Source: Candidatus Margulisiibacteriota bacterium (GTDB taxonomy: Bacteria > Margulisbacteria > Termititenacia > Termititenacales > Termititenacaceae). From it: a stretch of DNA of 7,006 nt. The notes below the pieces were generated by a model. The model had not been told where the DNA came from. It did not search any database and saw only the letters and a list, made by a program, of their open reading frames with translations. Location of the stretch: positions 1 to 7,006 of the forward strand of contig JAIRZV010000002.1 of assembly GCA_031267055.1 (NCBI GenBank). Reading direction: 5' to 3'. Numbering within the stretch: position 1 is the stretch's first letter; every line of letters begins with the position of its first letter. Below are positions 1 to 5,385 of the stretch, piece after piece. Made by a program: the position numbers and the translations under genes.

Positions 1-587
1 ACTCCTTTGGCGGCTAAACATTCAGCTTCCCTGATAATATCATTTTTTTGCTTCGAGCGGTAGCCCCCTCGCAAACGCGGAATAGTGCAAAAAGCGCAGG
101 CGTTGTCGCAACCGTCGGCAATCTTGAGATACGCGCTGTGCGGCAGGGTCGCCGGAAAACGGAATTCTTGTTTTTTTAAAATATGGGAAATCGTAGGAAC
201 GTTGCATGCAACGTTCCTACAACCTGCTTTCGCGACCCTGCCCTCAACCACATTGACAATATCCCGCGTAATATTTCCCACGCCGATAATCGCGTCAATT
301 TCGGGATATTTTTTTAACAATTTTTCTTTTTCGCGTTGCACCAAACAGCCGGCCACGATAATTTGGCCGAAATAACCCTGTTTTTTCAGCGCGATCAGTT
401 TTTCCAGCTCCGCGTGAGCTTCCCGCACAGCGGAAGCAATGAACGCGCAGGTGTTAATGAGGGCTATATCCGCCGGAGGCTCGCCGGTGACGATGCGATA
501 GCCGCGCGCCTGCAAAACGCCCAGCATCTCCTCGGTGTCAGTGAGATTTTTAGGACAGCCGAGGCTGATCGGGAAAATTGACGGCAT
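1..587 (-). CDS. rimO: Ribosomal protein S12 methylthiotransferase RimO (3' end outside window)
   Basis: RimO is a radical-SAM enzyme with two iron-sulfur clusters that methylthiolates a conserved Asp of ribosomal protein S12. About 195 residues are visible; the C-terminal part of the radical-SAM domain and the TRAM domain lie beyond the window edge. The N-terminal UPF0004 domain starts with ISLGCPKNLTDTE (residues 7-19), the RimO-type signature rather than the MiaB type, and supplies cluster cysteines C11, C47 and C81. The radical-SAM motif CxxxCxxC is C160, C164, C167 in YLKIADGCDNACAFCTIP. The ATG at 587 is chosen because the family signature begins immediately after it. There is no Shine-Dalgarno; an extended -10 box lies 8 bases upstream, so the mRNA may be leaderless. 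The linker between domains (about residues 123-132) is encoded by a perfect DNA palindrome, an unusual insertion that adds two cysteines. The gene stands alone on its side; its upstream neighbour is the orphan region. Confidence 0.92.
   Translation of the reverse strand, partial: MPSIFPISLGCPKNLTDTEEMLGVLQARGYRIVTGEPPADIALINTCAFIASAVREAHAELEKLIALKKQGYFGQIIVAGCLVQREKEKLLKKYPEIDAIIGVGNITRDIVNVVEGRVAKAGCRNVACNVPTISHILKKQEFRFPATLPHSAYLKIADGCDNACAFCTIPRLRGGYRSKQKNDIIREAECLAAKG
193..220. repeat. 28-bp perfect palindrome inside rimO
   Basis: The arms GTAGGAACGTTGCA and TGCAACGTTCCTAC are exact reverse complements with no spacer. The element lies in frame in rimO and encodes C-R-N-V-A-C-N-V-P-T between the UPF0004 and radical-SAM domains. 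Similar GTAGG(N)CCTAC palindromes are, as I recall, dispersed in several bacterial genomes, so this may be one copy of a mobile palindromic repeat that landed in a tolerant linker. Only one copy is present here, so repetition is an inference. Confidence 0.8.
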
Positions 588-803
588 GGTTTTGGATTAT
601 AACATAGTAAGTTATTACATATTTTTATTCCGTATGCTAATATAAACTACATAGTTATACAGTCACATACACACCTAACAGGAATAAACCGACTCCCTTG
701 GGGGCAAGCAACATACCGCGCTCAAAATGTCCAGCACGAGCCGGAGCCTTTAAATATAGAACAGAAAATCGAGCAGTTCCAAAAAAATTGTGCGGAAAAA
801 TAT
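588..803. other. Intergenic stretch upstream of rimO, no complete gene
   Basis: This holds the rimO promoter at 596-604, then AT-rich sequence to about 660. From about 660 the sequence is more GC-rich. The plus-strand frame that becomes the orphan ORF at 804 is already open here from 603, and from about 723 it reads like protein (ending in LNIEQKIEQFQKNCAEKY), but it contains no ATG or GTG. I see no tRNA, terminator or strong hairpin. Confidence 0.5.
596..604 (-). promoter_or_regulatory. Extended -10 promoter of rimO, predicted leaderless
   Basis: On the minus strand this reads TGTTATAAT, a perfect extended -10 (TGnTATAAT), ending 8 bases before the rimO ATG. No good -35 is seen at the normal distance, which is usual for extended -10 promoters. 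Transcription would begin at or within a base or two of the start codon. Confidence 0.55.
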
Positions 804-1100
804 TTGCCAGCTCTGGCGCGAATAAAAAAAGATTTCGGCTGGCAGCTGCCTGCAGATGAACGGAATGAGAACGATTATCAAATCGCCTATCAAGCGGATT
901 GGTATGAGTACGCTCTGGCACAGCCTCTCAATGACACAATATTTCTCAACAGGCGTTATGACGAACCGCAAAAAATGCGCACACTAGATAATTGGGAAAA
1001 AGAAATACTGAATTTTATTCAGACCCATGCCCAGGCCTCCGCCCGCGCTAATACATCGTGGCAATACAAAACATGGTCAGGTGGAAATAAAATCGCTTAA
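804..1100 (+). CDS. Orphan hypothetical protein or 5'-truncated gene remnant
   Basis: Not recognised. From a TTG at 804 the frame encodes 98 residues rich in aromatic and charged residues (for example DFGWQLPADERNEND and DWYEYALAQPLND). The composition and codon choice look coding rather than random. The same frame is open upstream to the stop at 600 and remains protein-like from about 723, yet has no ATG or GTG; the first in-frame ATG (975) is far inside. The TTG has no convincing Shine-Dalgarno. An ATG at 727 lies in another frame and stops after eight codons, so a single frameshift could have disconnected it. It converges on the 81-residue gene and overlaps its 3' end by 24 bases. The likeliest reading is a decayed gene that lost its start; a real gene starting at TTG is possible. 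No signal peptide or membrane segment is visible. Confidence 0.35.
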   Translation: MPALARIKKDFGWQLPADERNENDYQIAYQADWYEYALAQPLNDTIFLNRRYDEPQKMRTLDNWEKEILNFIQTHAQASARANTSWQYKTWSGGNKIA

Positions 1101-1322
1101 CTTCTTCATCTCCAATTCCAGTTTAGTTAATTCATCCGCGTTATGCACGCCGCGATTAAAAAGAGATTTGAGCGTATTGACCACAGCGGATAATTCCTTG
1201 CTATAGTTATAAATCATAGCGCGTTGCAGCGGTCCGCCATCAACTAATGAGCGCCATTCCAACACCAAGCAGTAATATTTTTTCTGCAGATCGTCATCAG
1301 CAGCTATCATTTTATAAAACAT
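1077..1322 (-). CDS. Small hypothetical protein, 81 residues
   Basis: Not recognised. The product is a soluble, probably mostly helical protein starting MFYKMIAADDDLQKKYYC and ending with a charged helix (ELTKLELEMKKLSDF). It has no signal peptide, membrane segment or catalytic motif. The ATG at 1322 is preferred over the TTG one codon upstream because GGAGG (1327-1331) sits four bases before the ATG but only one base before the TTG. It lies 66 bases downstream of yajQ on the same strand with no terminator between, so co-transcription is likely. A 20-codon GTG frame fills that gap and its stop overlaps this ATG (TGATG). The 3' end overlaps the convergent orphan frame by 24 bases. Confidence 0.55.
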   Translation of the reverse strand: MFYKMIAADDDLQKKYYCLVLEWRSLVDGGPLQRAMIYNYSKELSAVVNTLKSLFNRGVHNADELTKLELEMKKLSDFIST

Positions 1323-1326
1323 CAAT

Positions 1327-1331
1327 CCTCC
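1327..1331 (-). promoter_or_regulatory. Shine-Dalgarno GGAGG deciding the start of the 81-residue gene
   Basis: The minus-strand GGAGG is spaced four bases from the ATG at 1322. It is too close to the alternative TTG at 1325 to serve it, which fixes the start. Confidence 0.6.
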
Positions 1332-1388
1332 GAATTAGACAGAATCATTCCCTGTCCGTCGTAAATTAATTTGTTTAACAACACAATA

Positions 1389-1886
1389 TCAACGGTAATT
1401 CGTGAAAGTCAAAGCAAGTCCTAGGCTGCCGCTTGCGCCGCGCAAAGCCTGAATAACTTTTTGCAAATCGTCCTTATTTTTGCCAGAGACGCGCACGGAC
1501 TCACCTTGTATCTGTGAATTAACTTTTAATTTCAAATCCTTGATATATTGATTTATCTCTTTGGCTTTTTCGCGGTCAATGCCTTTTTTTATTTTAACAT
1601 TCTGCTTAATTGTGCCGCCCAGCGCGTCCTCAGTTTTCTGGCCAAAATCAAAGAACGCCAGATCGACGCCTTGCTTGATCGCTTTTTGTTTGAAAATATC
1701 GACCATCGCGCCGACTTTGTAGTCGTCCTCGGCTTTGAAAAGCAAGTCAAGATCGTTCAGCTCAACGGACGCCGCGCTTCCGCGAAAATCATAGCGCGTG
1801 GCGATTTCCTTGCGCGCCGTGTTCAGCGCGTTATTGATAAGCTGTAGATCCGGCTCGGAAACTACATCAAAAGAACTGTCGGCCAT
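1389..1886 (-). CDS. yajQ: YajQ family nucleotide-binding protein (DUF520)
   Basis: This is a full-length (165 residues) member of the YajQ family, small cytoplasmic proteins with two similar alpha/beta domains. Members bind nucleotides, and in Xanthomonas a homologue binds cyclic-di-GMP and acts with a transcription factor. Recognisable blocks are SSFDVVSEPDLQ (residues 4-15), the YDFRGS segment (32-37), the LKLKVNSQIQGESVRVSGKNKDDLQ region in the C-terminal half, and the terminal TFTNYR. The DFR and IQG..VRV.GK.RDDLQ-type motifs are family hallmarks. The ATG at 1886 has no Shine-Dalgarno but an extended -10 box six bases upstream. The gene follows the 121-residue unknown gene; 1887-1997 would be intergenic, although part of it is the out-of-frame continuation of that gene. 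The cyclic-di-GMP role is known only for some members and cannot be read from this sequence. Confidence 0.93.
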   Translation of the reverse strand: MADSSFDVVSEPDLQLINNALNTARKEIATRYDFRGSAASVELNDLDLLFKAEDDYKVGAMVDIFKQKAIKQGVDLAFFDFGQKTEDALGGTIKQNVKIKKGIDREKAKEINQYIKDLKLKVNSQIQGESVRVSGKNKDDLQKVIQALRGASGSLGLALTFTNYR

Positions 1887-1892
1887 AGAGGA

Positions 1893-1901
1893 ATTATATC
1901 A
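1893..1901 (-). promoter_or_regulatory. Extended -10 promoter of yajQ, predicted leaderless
   Basis: The minus strand reads TGATATAAT (TGn plus a consensus TATAAT) ending six bases before the yajQ ATG. A TTGGTT (1914-1919) lies 15 bases upstream as a possible weak -35. The start of transcription should fall at about the A of ATG. Confidence 0.55.
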
Positions 1902-1929
1902 TAAAACCCCTAAAACCAAGATTCATTCT

Positions 1930-2035
1930 TTAAATTCTAGATTCTTTAAACTCTTTAGGCTTTTTATTCAACAATTTTAACATGCGTAACGCATCTCTTA
2001 TGGATTCTTTAAATTTTGGGTCTTGTTGGAGTTTT
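1930..2035 (-). other. Out-of-frame continuation of the 121-residue gene
   Basis: In the frame -1 to the upstream gene, this stretch encodes KLQQDPKFKESIRDALRM, then L-K-L-L-N-K-K-P-K-E-F-K-E-S-R-I and TAA (1932-1930). It is strongly protein-like and helical and would extend the coiled-coil-like tail. It has no start signal of its own apart from an internal ATG at about 1984-1982 without a Shine-Dalgarno. It is best read as the displaced C-terminus of the gene upstream. Confidence 0.5.
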
Positions 2036-2363
2036 GTAGGCGTTTTCTCAATTCCGATACTTGTATTTCGGCTACTTTTTGTAGTTTAGTTATTGTTTCA
2101 TTTATTCTTGCGACACGAAAATCAATCAGAATACGTTCAACTTTCTCAGCTTCAGTAAACTTATTATCAGATTTTAATTGTTGAATAAGCATCCCCACTT
2201 CTTCTGTCTTATCTTCGGATAAGAATTTTTCTACATCTTTACGATTTACTATTCCGGGCGACACAGCGTCCTCTGCTGTCATTTTGGGAAAATCATCATC
2301 TTTTATTACATCATACCTAAGATAACCTCCAACGGCAGCAATCGAAAAATCCACTTCACTCAT
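1998..2363 (-). CDS. Hypothetical protein, 121 residues, probably frameshifted near its 3' end
   Basis: Not recognised. The product begins MSEVDFSIAAVGGYLRYDVI; residues 38-75 are charged and probably helical, followed by a long amphipathic helix (about 76-112) with the look of a coiled coil. The ATG at 2363 is supported by a perfect AGGAGG six bases upstream. The last residues (NSNKTQNLKNP) look out of character, whereas the -1 frame over the same DNA continues sensibly (DPKFKESIRDALRML and on) to a stop at 1930-1932. One missing base, for example in the four-T run at 2032-2035 (A run on the coding strand), would join the two into a protein of about 144 residues. The alternative is -1 slippage at 2010-2016. 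It lies 80 bases after purU on the same strand and 111 bases before yajQ. There is no membrane segment or signal peptide. Confidence 0.6.
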   Translation of the reverse strand: MSEVDFSIAAVGGYLRYDVIKDDDFPKMTAEDAVSPGIVNRKDVEKFLSEDKTEEVGMLIQQLKSDNKFTEAEKVERILIDFRVARINETITKLQKVAEIQVSELRKRLQNSNKTQNLKNP

Positions 2364-2369
2364 AAAATA

Positions 2370-2375
2370 CCTCCT
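2370..2375 (-). promoter_or_regulatory. Shine-Dalgarno AGGAGG of the 121-residue gene
   Basis: A full AGGAGG on the minus strand lies six bases before the ATG at 2363. It contrasts with the neighbouring yajQ and rimO, which have none. Confidence 0.7.
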
Positions 2376-2384
2376 AAATTTATT

Positions 2385-2401
2385 TATCCTTTTACAGGAT
2401 A
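2385..2401 (-). repeat. Short inverted repeat in the purU / unknown gene spacer
   Basis: TATCCT and AGGATA form a perfect six-base-pair stem with a five-base loop, 21 bases upstream of the unknown gene's ATG and thus probably in its leader or promoter. It is not followed by a T run in either direction strong enough to call a terminator. A second, AT-only inverted repeat (ATTTTAT, one base, ATAAAAT) covers the purU stop at 2438-2452. No clear -35/-10 pair was found here. Confidence 0.3.
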
Positions 2402-2443
2402 CTTTGATATCGCAAGTTATTTAAAAAAGTTGCAAATATTTTA

Positions 2444-3253
2444 TCATAAAATTATTGTCCTGTTGCCGCAAACGAAAAGGCGGTCATTGAGAAAATAACG
2501 CGCGGCGGCGGACAAGACCTGCCGCTCCAGATCGCGGCCTTTGACGATGAGGTCGTCCACCGTGTCGCGGTGAGAAATCTGCGCGACATTTTGCTGAATA
2601 ATCGGCCCTTGATCCAGATCCTCCGTGGCAAAATGCGCCGTCGCGCCGATGATTTTTACACCGCGCTGATAGGCCTGATGATAAGGTTTCGCGCCTTTGA
2701 AAGCCGGCAGGAAAGAATGATGCACATTGATTATTTTTTGCGGATAGGCGCGGATAAATTTTGGACTCAAAATCTGCATATAACGCGCCAAAATTATTAA
2801 GTCCACTTTTTTTGCTTGGAGCAGAGCAAGCTGTTTTTTTTCGTCCCGCGGTAAACAGTAAAATTCCTGGCCGAAAGTTTCGGCCACATAACGCAAGTCT
2901 TCATGATTGCTGATGACCGCCGCTATGTCGCAATTCAGCTCGCCGCTTTTGTTGCGCAGTAATAGATCATAAAGACAATGGTCATACTTGGAAACAAAAA
3001 TCGCCGCGCGTTTTTTCTGGTCAGAAAAAGAAACCGCCACATTACCAAATTTTTGCAAAGCGGCGGCGATTTTTTCACGCGGCAATTTGAAGCCGGTCAG
3101 GTCCCATTCCAACCGCATAAAAAACATTTTCTGCGCCGGATCTGTATATTGATCGAGATTGATAATATTACCGTTGTGCCGCAGGATAAAACTGGTGACA
3201 GCGGCCACAATGCCGCGGCAGTCCCGGCAGGTCAGGCGCAGTATGGCATTCAC
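2444..3253 (-). CDS. purU: Formyltetrahydrofolate deformylase PurU
   Basis: PurU hydrolyses 10-formyltetrahydrofolate to formate and tetrahydrofolate, balancing one-carbon units and feeding formate to purine synthesis. From the GTG at 3253 the protein is 269 residues, close to the family's usual 280. An N-terminal ACT domain (about 1-80, LTCRDCRGIVAAVT...) is followed by the formyltransferase fold (about 84-260). Key blocks are AAVISNHEDLR, INVHHSFLPAFKGAKPYHQAY (catalytic N176 and H178), GVKIIGATAHF with EDLDQGPII (catalytic D214), and the C-terminal GNRTIIL seen in the family. The GTG start overlaps the dapB stop by four bases (GTGA), a translational coupling arrangement. The frame is open further upstream to 3334, but those residues run antiparallel to nothing conserved and lie inside dapB. 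It is probably transcribed with dapB. Confidence 0.95.
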   Translation of the reverse strand: MNAILRLTCRDCRGIVAAVTSFILRHNGNIINLDQYTDPAQKMFFMRLEWDLTGFKLPREKIAAALQKFGNVAVSFSDQKKRAAIFVSKYDHCLYDLLLRNKSGELNCDIAAVISNHEDLRYVAETFGQEFYCLPRDEKKQLALLQAKKVDLIILARYMQILSPKFIRAYPQKIINVHHSFLPAFKGAKPYHQAYQRGVKIIGATAHFATEDLDQGPIIQQNVAQISHRDTVDDLIVKGRDLERQVLSAAARYFLNDRLFVCGNRTIIL

Positions 3254-3984
3254 AGGATTTTCTCCAGACCGTAAATCAAGCCGACTTTGCCGCTGATTTT
3301 TTTGCAGGCCAGCAAGACGCCCGGCATGAAACATTCGCGGTTGATGGTTTCGTGGCGCAAAACCAGCCGCTGGCCTAAAGCGCCCAGCATAACTTCCTGC
3401 GTCGCCACAAAGCCGGGCAAACGCACCGCGTGAATACGGATATTGCCGAGCCGCGCGCCCTGCGAGCGTTCCGGCAAAAATTCTTTGCTCTCCACGGCGG
3501 GCGGCGTAATTCCGCCGATAGCTTCATTTATTAACTGAGCGGTCTTAATCGCCGTACCGGACGGCGCGTCGGCTTTGTGATCATGGTGATATTCAACGAT
3601 CTCCACACTGGGCATATACCGCGCGGCCTGCGCGGCAAACTGCATCATCAGCACCGCGCCGATGGCAAAATTGGGCGCGATAAGCACGGCTCTTTTTAAT
3701 TTTTTACTCTCCGCGTCAATTATTTCTAAATCCTCTTCCGTAAAACCAGTCGTGCCGATCACCGCGTCCGCTCCGCTGTTGATAATAGCGCGGACATTGG
3801 CCATACGCGCGGATGGCTGCGTGAAGTCCACCACGATCTGCGCGCCGGATTTTTTGATCGCATCGGTTAAATCATCGCCCGCGTCGGTTTGACCGGCTAA
3901 TTCCAGCTCAGCGTCGGCCTGCACCGTAGCGACAACCGCCTGCCCCATTTTGCCTTTCGCACCATTGACGAGGATTTTTAACAT
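3250..3984 (-). CDS. dapB: 4-hydroxy-tetrahydrodipicolinate reductase DapB
   Basis: DapB carries out the NAD(P)H-dependent reduction step of the lysine / meso-diaminopimelate pathway in the cytoplasm. The product has 244 residues, normal for short members. The N-terminal Rossmann domain shows GAKGKMG (8-14), VVDFTQP (51-57) and GTTGF (77-81). The substrate-binding domain carries EYHHDHKADAPSGTA (131-145), with the catalytic H133 and K137 and the PSGTA loop, and later RLPGFVATQEV. Start: ATG 3984 begins MLKILVNGAKGKMG, typical for the family. There is no clear Shine-Dalgarno. The upstream ORF6N gene runs seven bases into dapB, so expression may depend on read-through or coupled translation from that gene; no separate promoter is obvious. 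purU follows with a GTGA overlap. No other lysine gene is adjacent. Confidence 0.96.
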   Translation of the reverse strand: MLKILVNGAKGKMGQAVVATVQADAELELAGQTDAGDDLTDAIKKSGAQIVVDFTQPSARMANVRAIINSGADAVIGTTGFTEEDLEIIDAESKKLKRAVLIAPNFAIGAVLMMQFAAQAARYMPSVEIVEYHHDHKADAPSGTAIKTAQLINEAIGGITPPAVESKEFLPERSQGARLGNIRIHAVRLPGFVATQEVMLGALGQRLVLRHETINRECFMPGVLLACKKISGKVGLIYGLEKIL

Positions 3985-4343
3985 ACAAAAGTTTCCACAA
4001 TAGCGATAGTGGTTTCAGCCGCTTTCGGACTTTTCAAGATAGTGGCCAACATATACAGGCCTTTTTCAGTGAAAGCTTTGGCGTTGTATTTTGAGTATTT
4101 GCCTCTGCCAAATTTTTGACTGTCTAAGGTCGAAAATTTCGACCTTAGAGGATGCATTTCTGCATTGGTTAATTCTAGAACATATCCACTTGGAAATTTA
4201 CGCGGATTATTAATCAGCGCTTCATTTATTCGCTTAGTTTCTACACCATACAACTTGGCAACATCGCTGTCCAAAATAACCTTTTGACTACGGATAGTTA
4301 TAATTTTTTTTTCGACGTCGATGTACGGCAGGAGATCGGGCAT
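3978..4343 (-). CDS. ORF6N-domain DNA-binding protein, apparently C-terminally truncated
   Basis: ORF6N domains occur in phage and prophage-type regulatory or antirepressor proteins and are thought to bind DNA. The 121 residues match the domain well: IRSQKVILDSDVAKLYGVETKRINEA (18-42), RKFPSGYVLELT (48-59), LRSKFSTL (66-73) and AFTEKGLYMLATILKS (90-105), followed by TTIAIVETFV (111-120). Family members usually run on after this last helix with a further helical region; here the frame ends one residue later (C, stop) inside the dapB start. That suggests the 3' end was lost when this gene was joined to dapB. The start at 4343 gives a normal N-terminus; there is no Shine-Dalgarno, but an extended -10 lies six bases upstream. 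Codons 65-73 are contained in a 27-base palindrome. It lies seven bases after the tail-collar gene. The target is unknown. Confidence 0.8.
   Translation of the reverse strand: MPDLLPYIDVEKKIITIRSQKVILDSDVAKLYGVETKRINEALINNPRKFPSGYVLELTNAEMHPLRSKFSTLDSQKFGRGKYSKYNAKAFTEKGLYMLATILKSPKAAETTIAIVETFVC
4123..4149. repeat. 27-base inverted repeat inside the ORF6N gene
   Basis: TCTAAGGTCGAAA and TTTCGACCTTAGA are exact reverse complements separated by one base. The repeat encodes the conserved LRSKFSTL region, so part of it is constrained by protein sequence, yet a perfect 13-base arm is not required by that. It could form a hairpin in the mRNA, be a protein-binding site, or be a palindromic insertion. 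Confidence 0.7.
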
Positions 4344-4349
4344 GGATTC

Positions 4350-4358
4350 ATTATAACA
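4350..4358 (-). promoter_or_regulatory. Extended -10 promoter of the ORF6N gene, predicted leaderless
   Basis: The minus strand reads TGTTATAAT, identical to the rimO box, ending six bases before the ATG at 4343. It overlaps the last codons and the TAA of the tail-collar gene, so the ORF6N gene, and perhaps dapB and purU behind it, may have their own promoter. Confidence 0.5.
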
Positions 4359-5301
4359 CTTTCATCACATATATGACCGCGTAATATTTTGGCACTATGG
4401 CAACAGCTGTCTGCGGACTGCCTCCGCCACCGGTAACTGAGCCGGAAGGCGTCATGGAAAATGCTATGCTGTCGTCAGTCCCCTGTATCGCAGCGGTAAT
4501 ATGATTGTTTTGTGTAGCTGATCTAGAAAAAACTCCTTCCACAGAAAAACCGCCAGATACAATATTTATCTGTCCAGTTTTATTATCACCGGTAAATGTA
4601 TGACTATGACTCGGTAAATTAGCAGCCGTAAGAGTTACGCTGTCACTGCCACCAGTTTGTCCGGAAGCAGTCGATCCCATAATAAAACGAGATTCAAGAT
4701 TGGGCACGCCCAGGCTGCTGTTGGCCGATACGCATTTGTACCAGCCGACCATAGTTACATTGTCTTGCCAGCCTATTCCGTTGAATATCAGAATCGTGCC
4801 AATGGGCAGTTTTGCTTGTAAATCGGCCACAGTGGTTTTTAAAGTACTCACGTCGTTATTCAGTGTATCCAGATCGCTGGCGTTAAGCTTGCCGCTCAGA
4901 GCGGTCGCTATCGCTTTTTCCGTGGGTATATTGTCATCGCTGGCGCTAGCCGTAGCAGCCACAGTTGTTGTTTTGGTCAATGTACCGAGAGTTCCGGCTG
5001 TTGTTGTTTTGGTTAAAATATCATTAGCTGTGCCGGCGGGGATTTTATCTTGCTTGTCGCTTCTCAATGTGCCGAGATTTTTCCCGACCAGTTTTGAGGA
5101 CGGATAATAACTGTCGCTGGAACTGCTGGTCAAAGTCCCATCGGCATCCATTGAATCCCCCTGTTTATTGGCCACATTTTCTTTGGTATGCAGAGCCGCT
5201 CTCATGCCTGTGGCCGAGAGGTTCTTTCCAGTATCGATATTGTAGCTCGCCCCTTTAAAATCCGTGTCCGTTGTGTCCGTATAATTGTCTGCGTTGGTCA
5301 T
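4351..5301 (-). CDS. Phage tail-collar domain protein (tail-fibre-like)
   Basis: Tail-collar proteins form part of phage tail fibres or receptor-binding devices; free-standing relatives (the microcystin-dependent protein type) also occur. From ATG 5301 there are 316 residues. Residues 1-90 are polar and Asp/Ser/Thr-rich; 90-115 contain a short repeat (DILTKTTTAGTLGTLTKTTT); NIPTEKAIATALSGKL (124-139) is common in tail fibres; 141-165 form a likely trimeric coiled coil. The collar domain follows: LPIGTILIFNG (165-175), GWYKC, VPNLESRFIMGS (199-210), GGSDSVTLTAANLPSHSHTF (217-236), and it ends with VPKYYAVIYVMKVL. There is no signal peptide or membrane segment. The frame is open to an ATG at 5331, but GGGGG (5309-5313) is seven bases from 5301, which selects that start. 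It is divergent from the XRE gene with shared operator-like sites. No other structural phage gene is nearby, so its use is unclear. Confidence 0.85.
   Translation of the reverse strand: MTNADNYTDTTDTDFKGASYNIDTGKNLSATGMRAALHTKENVANKQGDSMDADGTLTSSSSDSYYPSSKLVGKNLGTLRSDKQDKIPAGTANDILTKTTTAGTLGTLTKTTTVAATASASDDNIPTEKAIATALSGKLNASDLDTLNNDVSTLKTTVADLQAKLPIGTILIFNGIGWQDNVTMVGWYKCVSANSSLGVPNLESRFIMGSTASGQTGGSDSVTLTAANLPSHSHTFTGDNKTGQINIVSGGFSVEGVFSRSATQNNHITAAIQGTDDSIAFSMTPSGSVTGGGGSPQTAVAIVPKYYAVIYVMKVL
4964..5016 (-). repeat. Direct repeat in the tail-collar gene
   Basis: A 17-base unit (GTTGTTGTTTTGGTCAA on the plus strand) occurs at 4964-4980 and again, with one mismatch, at 5000-5016, 36 bases (12 codons) apart. 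It encodes the repeated LTKTTT. Slippage between copies would change length in whole codons. Confidence 0.5.
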
Positions 5302-5308
5302 ATACATA

Positions 5309-5314
5309 CCCCCT
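5309..5314 (-). promoter_or_regulatory. Shine-Dalgarno of the tail-collar gene
   Basis: AGGGGG on the minus strand lies seven bases before the ATG at 5301 and only one base before the next ATG at 5307, so it decides the start in favour of 5301. Confidence 0.6.
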
Positions 5315-5324
5315 AAATATATTG

Positions 5325-5364
5325 ATGTCATTTGACATAGTCATATGACATCGGCATAAGACAT
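5325..5364. promoter_or_regulatory. Operator cluster between tail-collar and XRE genes
   Basis: A perfect inverted repeat, ATGTCA-TT-TGACAT, occupies 5325-5338. A second palindrome, GTCATATGAC, is at 5340-5349, centred 13 bases further on and continuing into TGACAT (5346-5351). A further GACAT lies at 5360-5364, and ATGTCA recurs at 5386-5391 over the XRE start codon. The sites cover predicted promoters in both directions: on the minus strand ATGACT, 17 bases, TATATT; on the plus strand ATGACA, 16 bases, TATAAT. This is the layout expected for an autoregulating XRE repressor. Binding is an inference. Confidence 0.6.
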
Positions 5365-5372
5365 ATTATAAT
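5345..5372 (+). promoter_or_regulatory. Promoter of the XRE gene
   Basis: The -35 is ATGACA (5345-5350), five of six consensus bases, with a 16-base spacer and a perfect -10 TATAAT (5367-5372). The -10 ends 13 bases before the ATG, leaving a very short leader with no Shine-Dalgarno. The -35 lies inside the operator cluster, so repressor binding would block it. Confidence 0.6.
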
Positions 5373-5385
5373 CTAGAATTTTGGC

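Noticed and set aside
85..581. Plus-strand frames opposite rimO
   Set aside because: The minus strand carries unmistakable RimO motifs with cluster cysteines; the plus-strand products have no domain or start signals.
655..971. Two minus-strand frames in the rimO upstream region
   Set aside because: They are overlapping shadows of the plus-strand coding-looking frame, with no Shine-Dalgarno and no recognisable domain.
2438..2452. AT-rich inverted repeat at the purU stop as a terminator
   Set aside because: The stem is AT-only with a one-base loop and no following T run, so it would not form a stable terminator hairpin.
3254..3334. N-terminal extension of PurU into dapB
   Set aside because: The residues are not family-like and overlap the dapB C-terminus; the GTGA overlap gives a normal length and N-terminus.
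4700..5258. Plus-strand hydrophobic frames opposite the tail-collar gene
   Set aside because: The Thr/Ala-rich coding strand produces Val/Leu-rich antisense frames; no start signals are seen, and the collar protein is clear.
4351..5301. Variable region of a diversity-generating retroelement in the tail-collar gene
   Set aside because: Tail proteins are frequent targets, but no reverse transcriptase or template-like copy of the 3' end is in the window.
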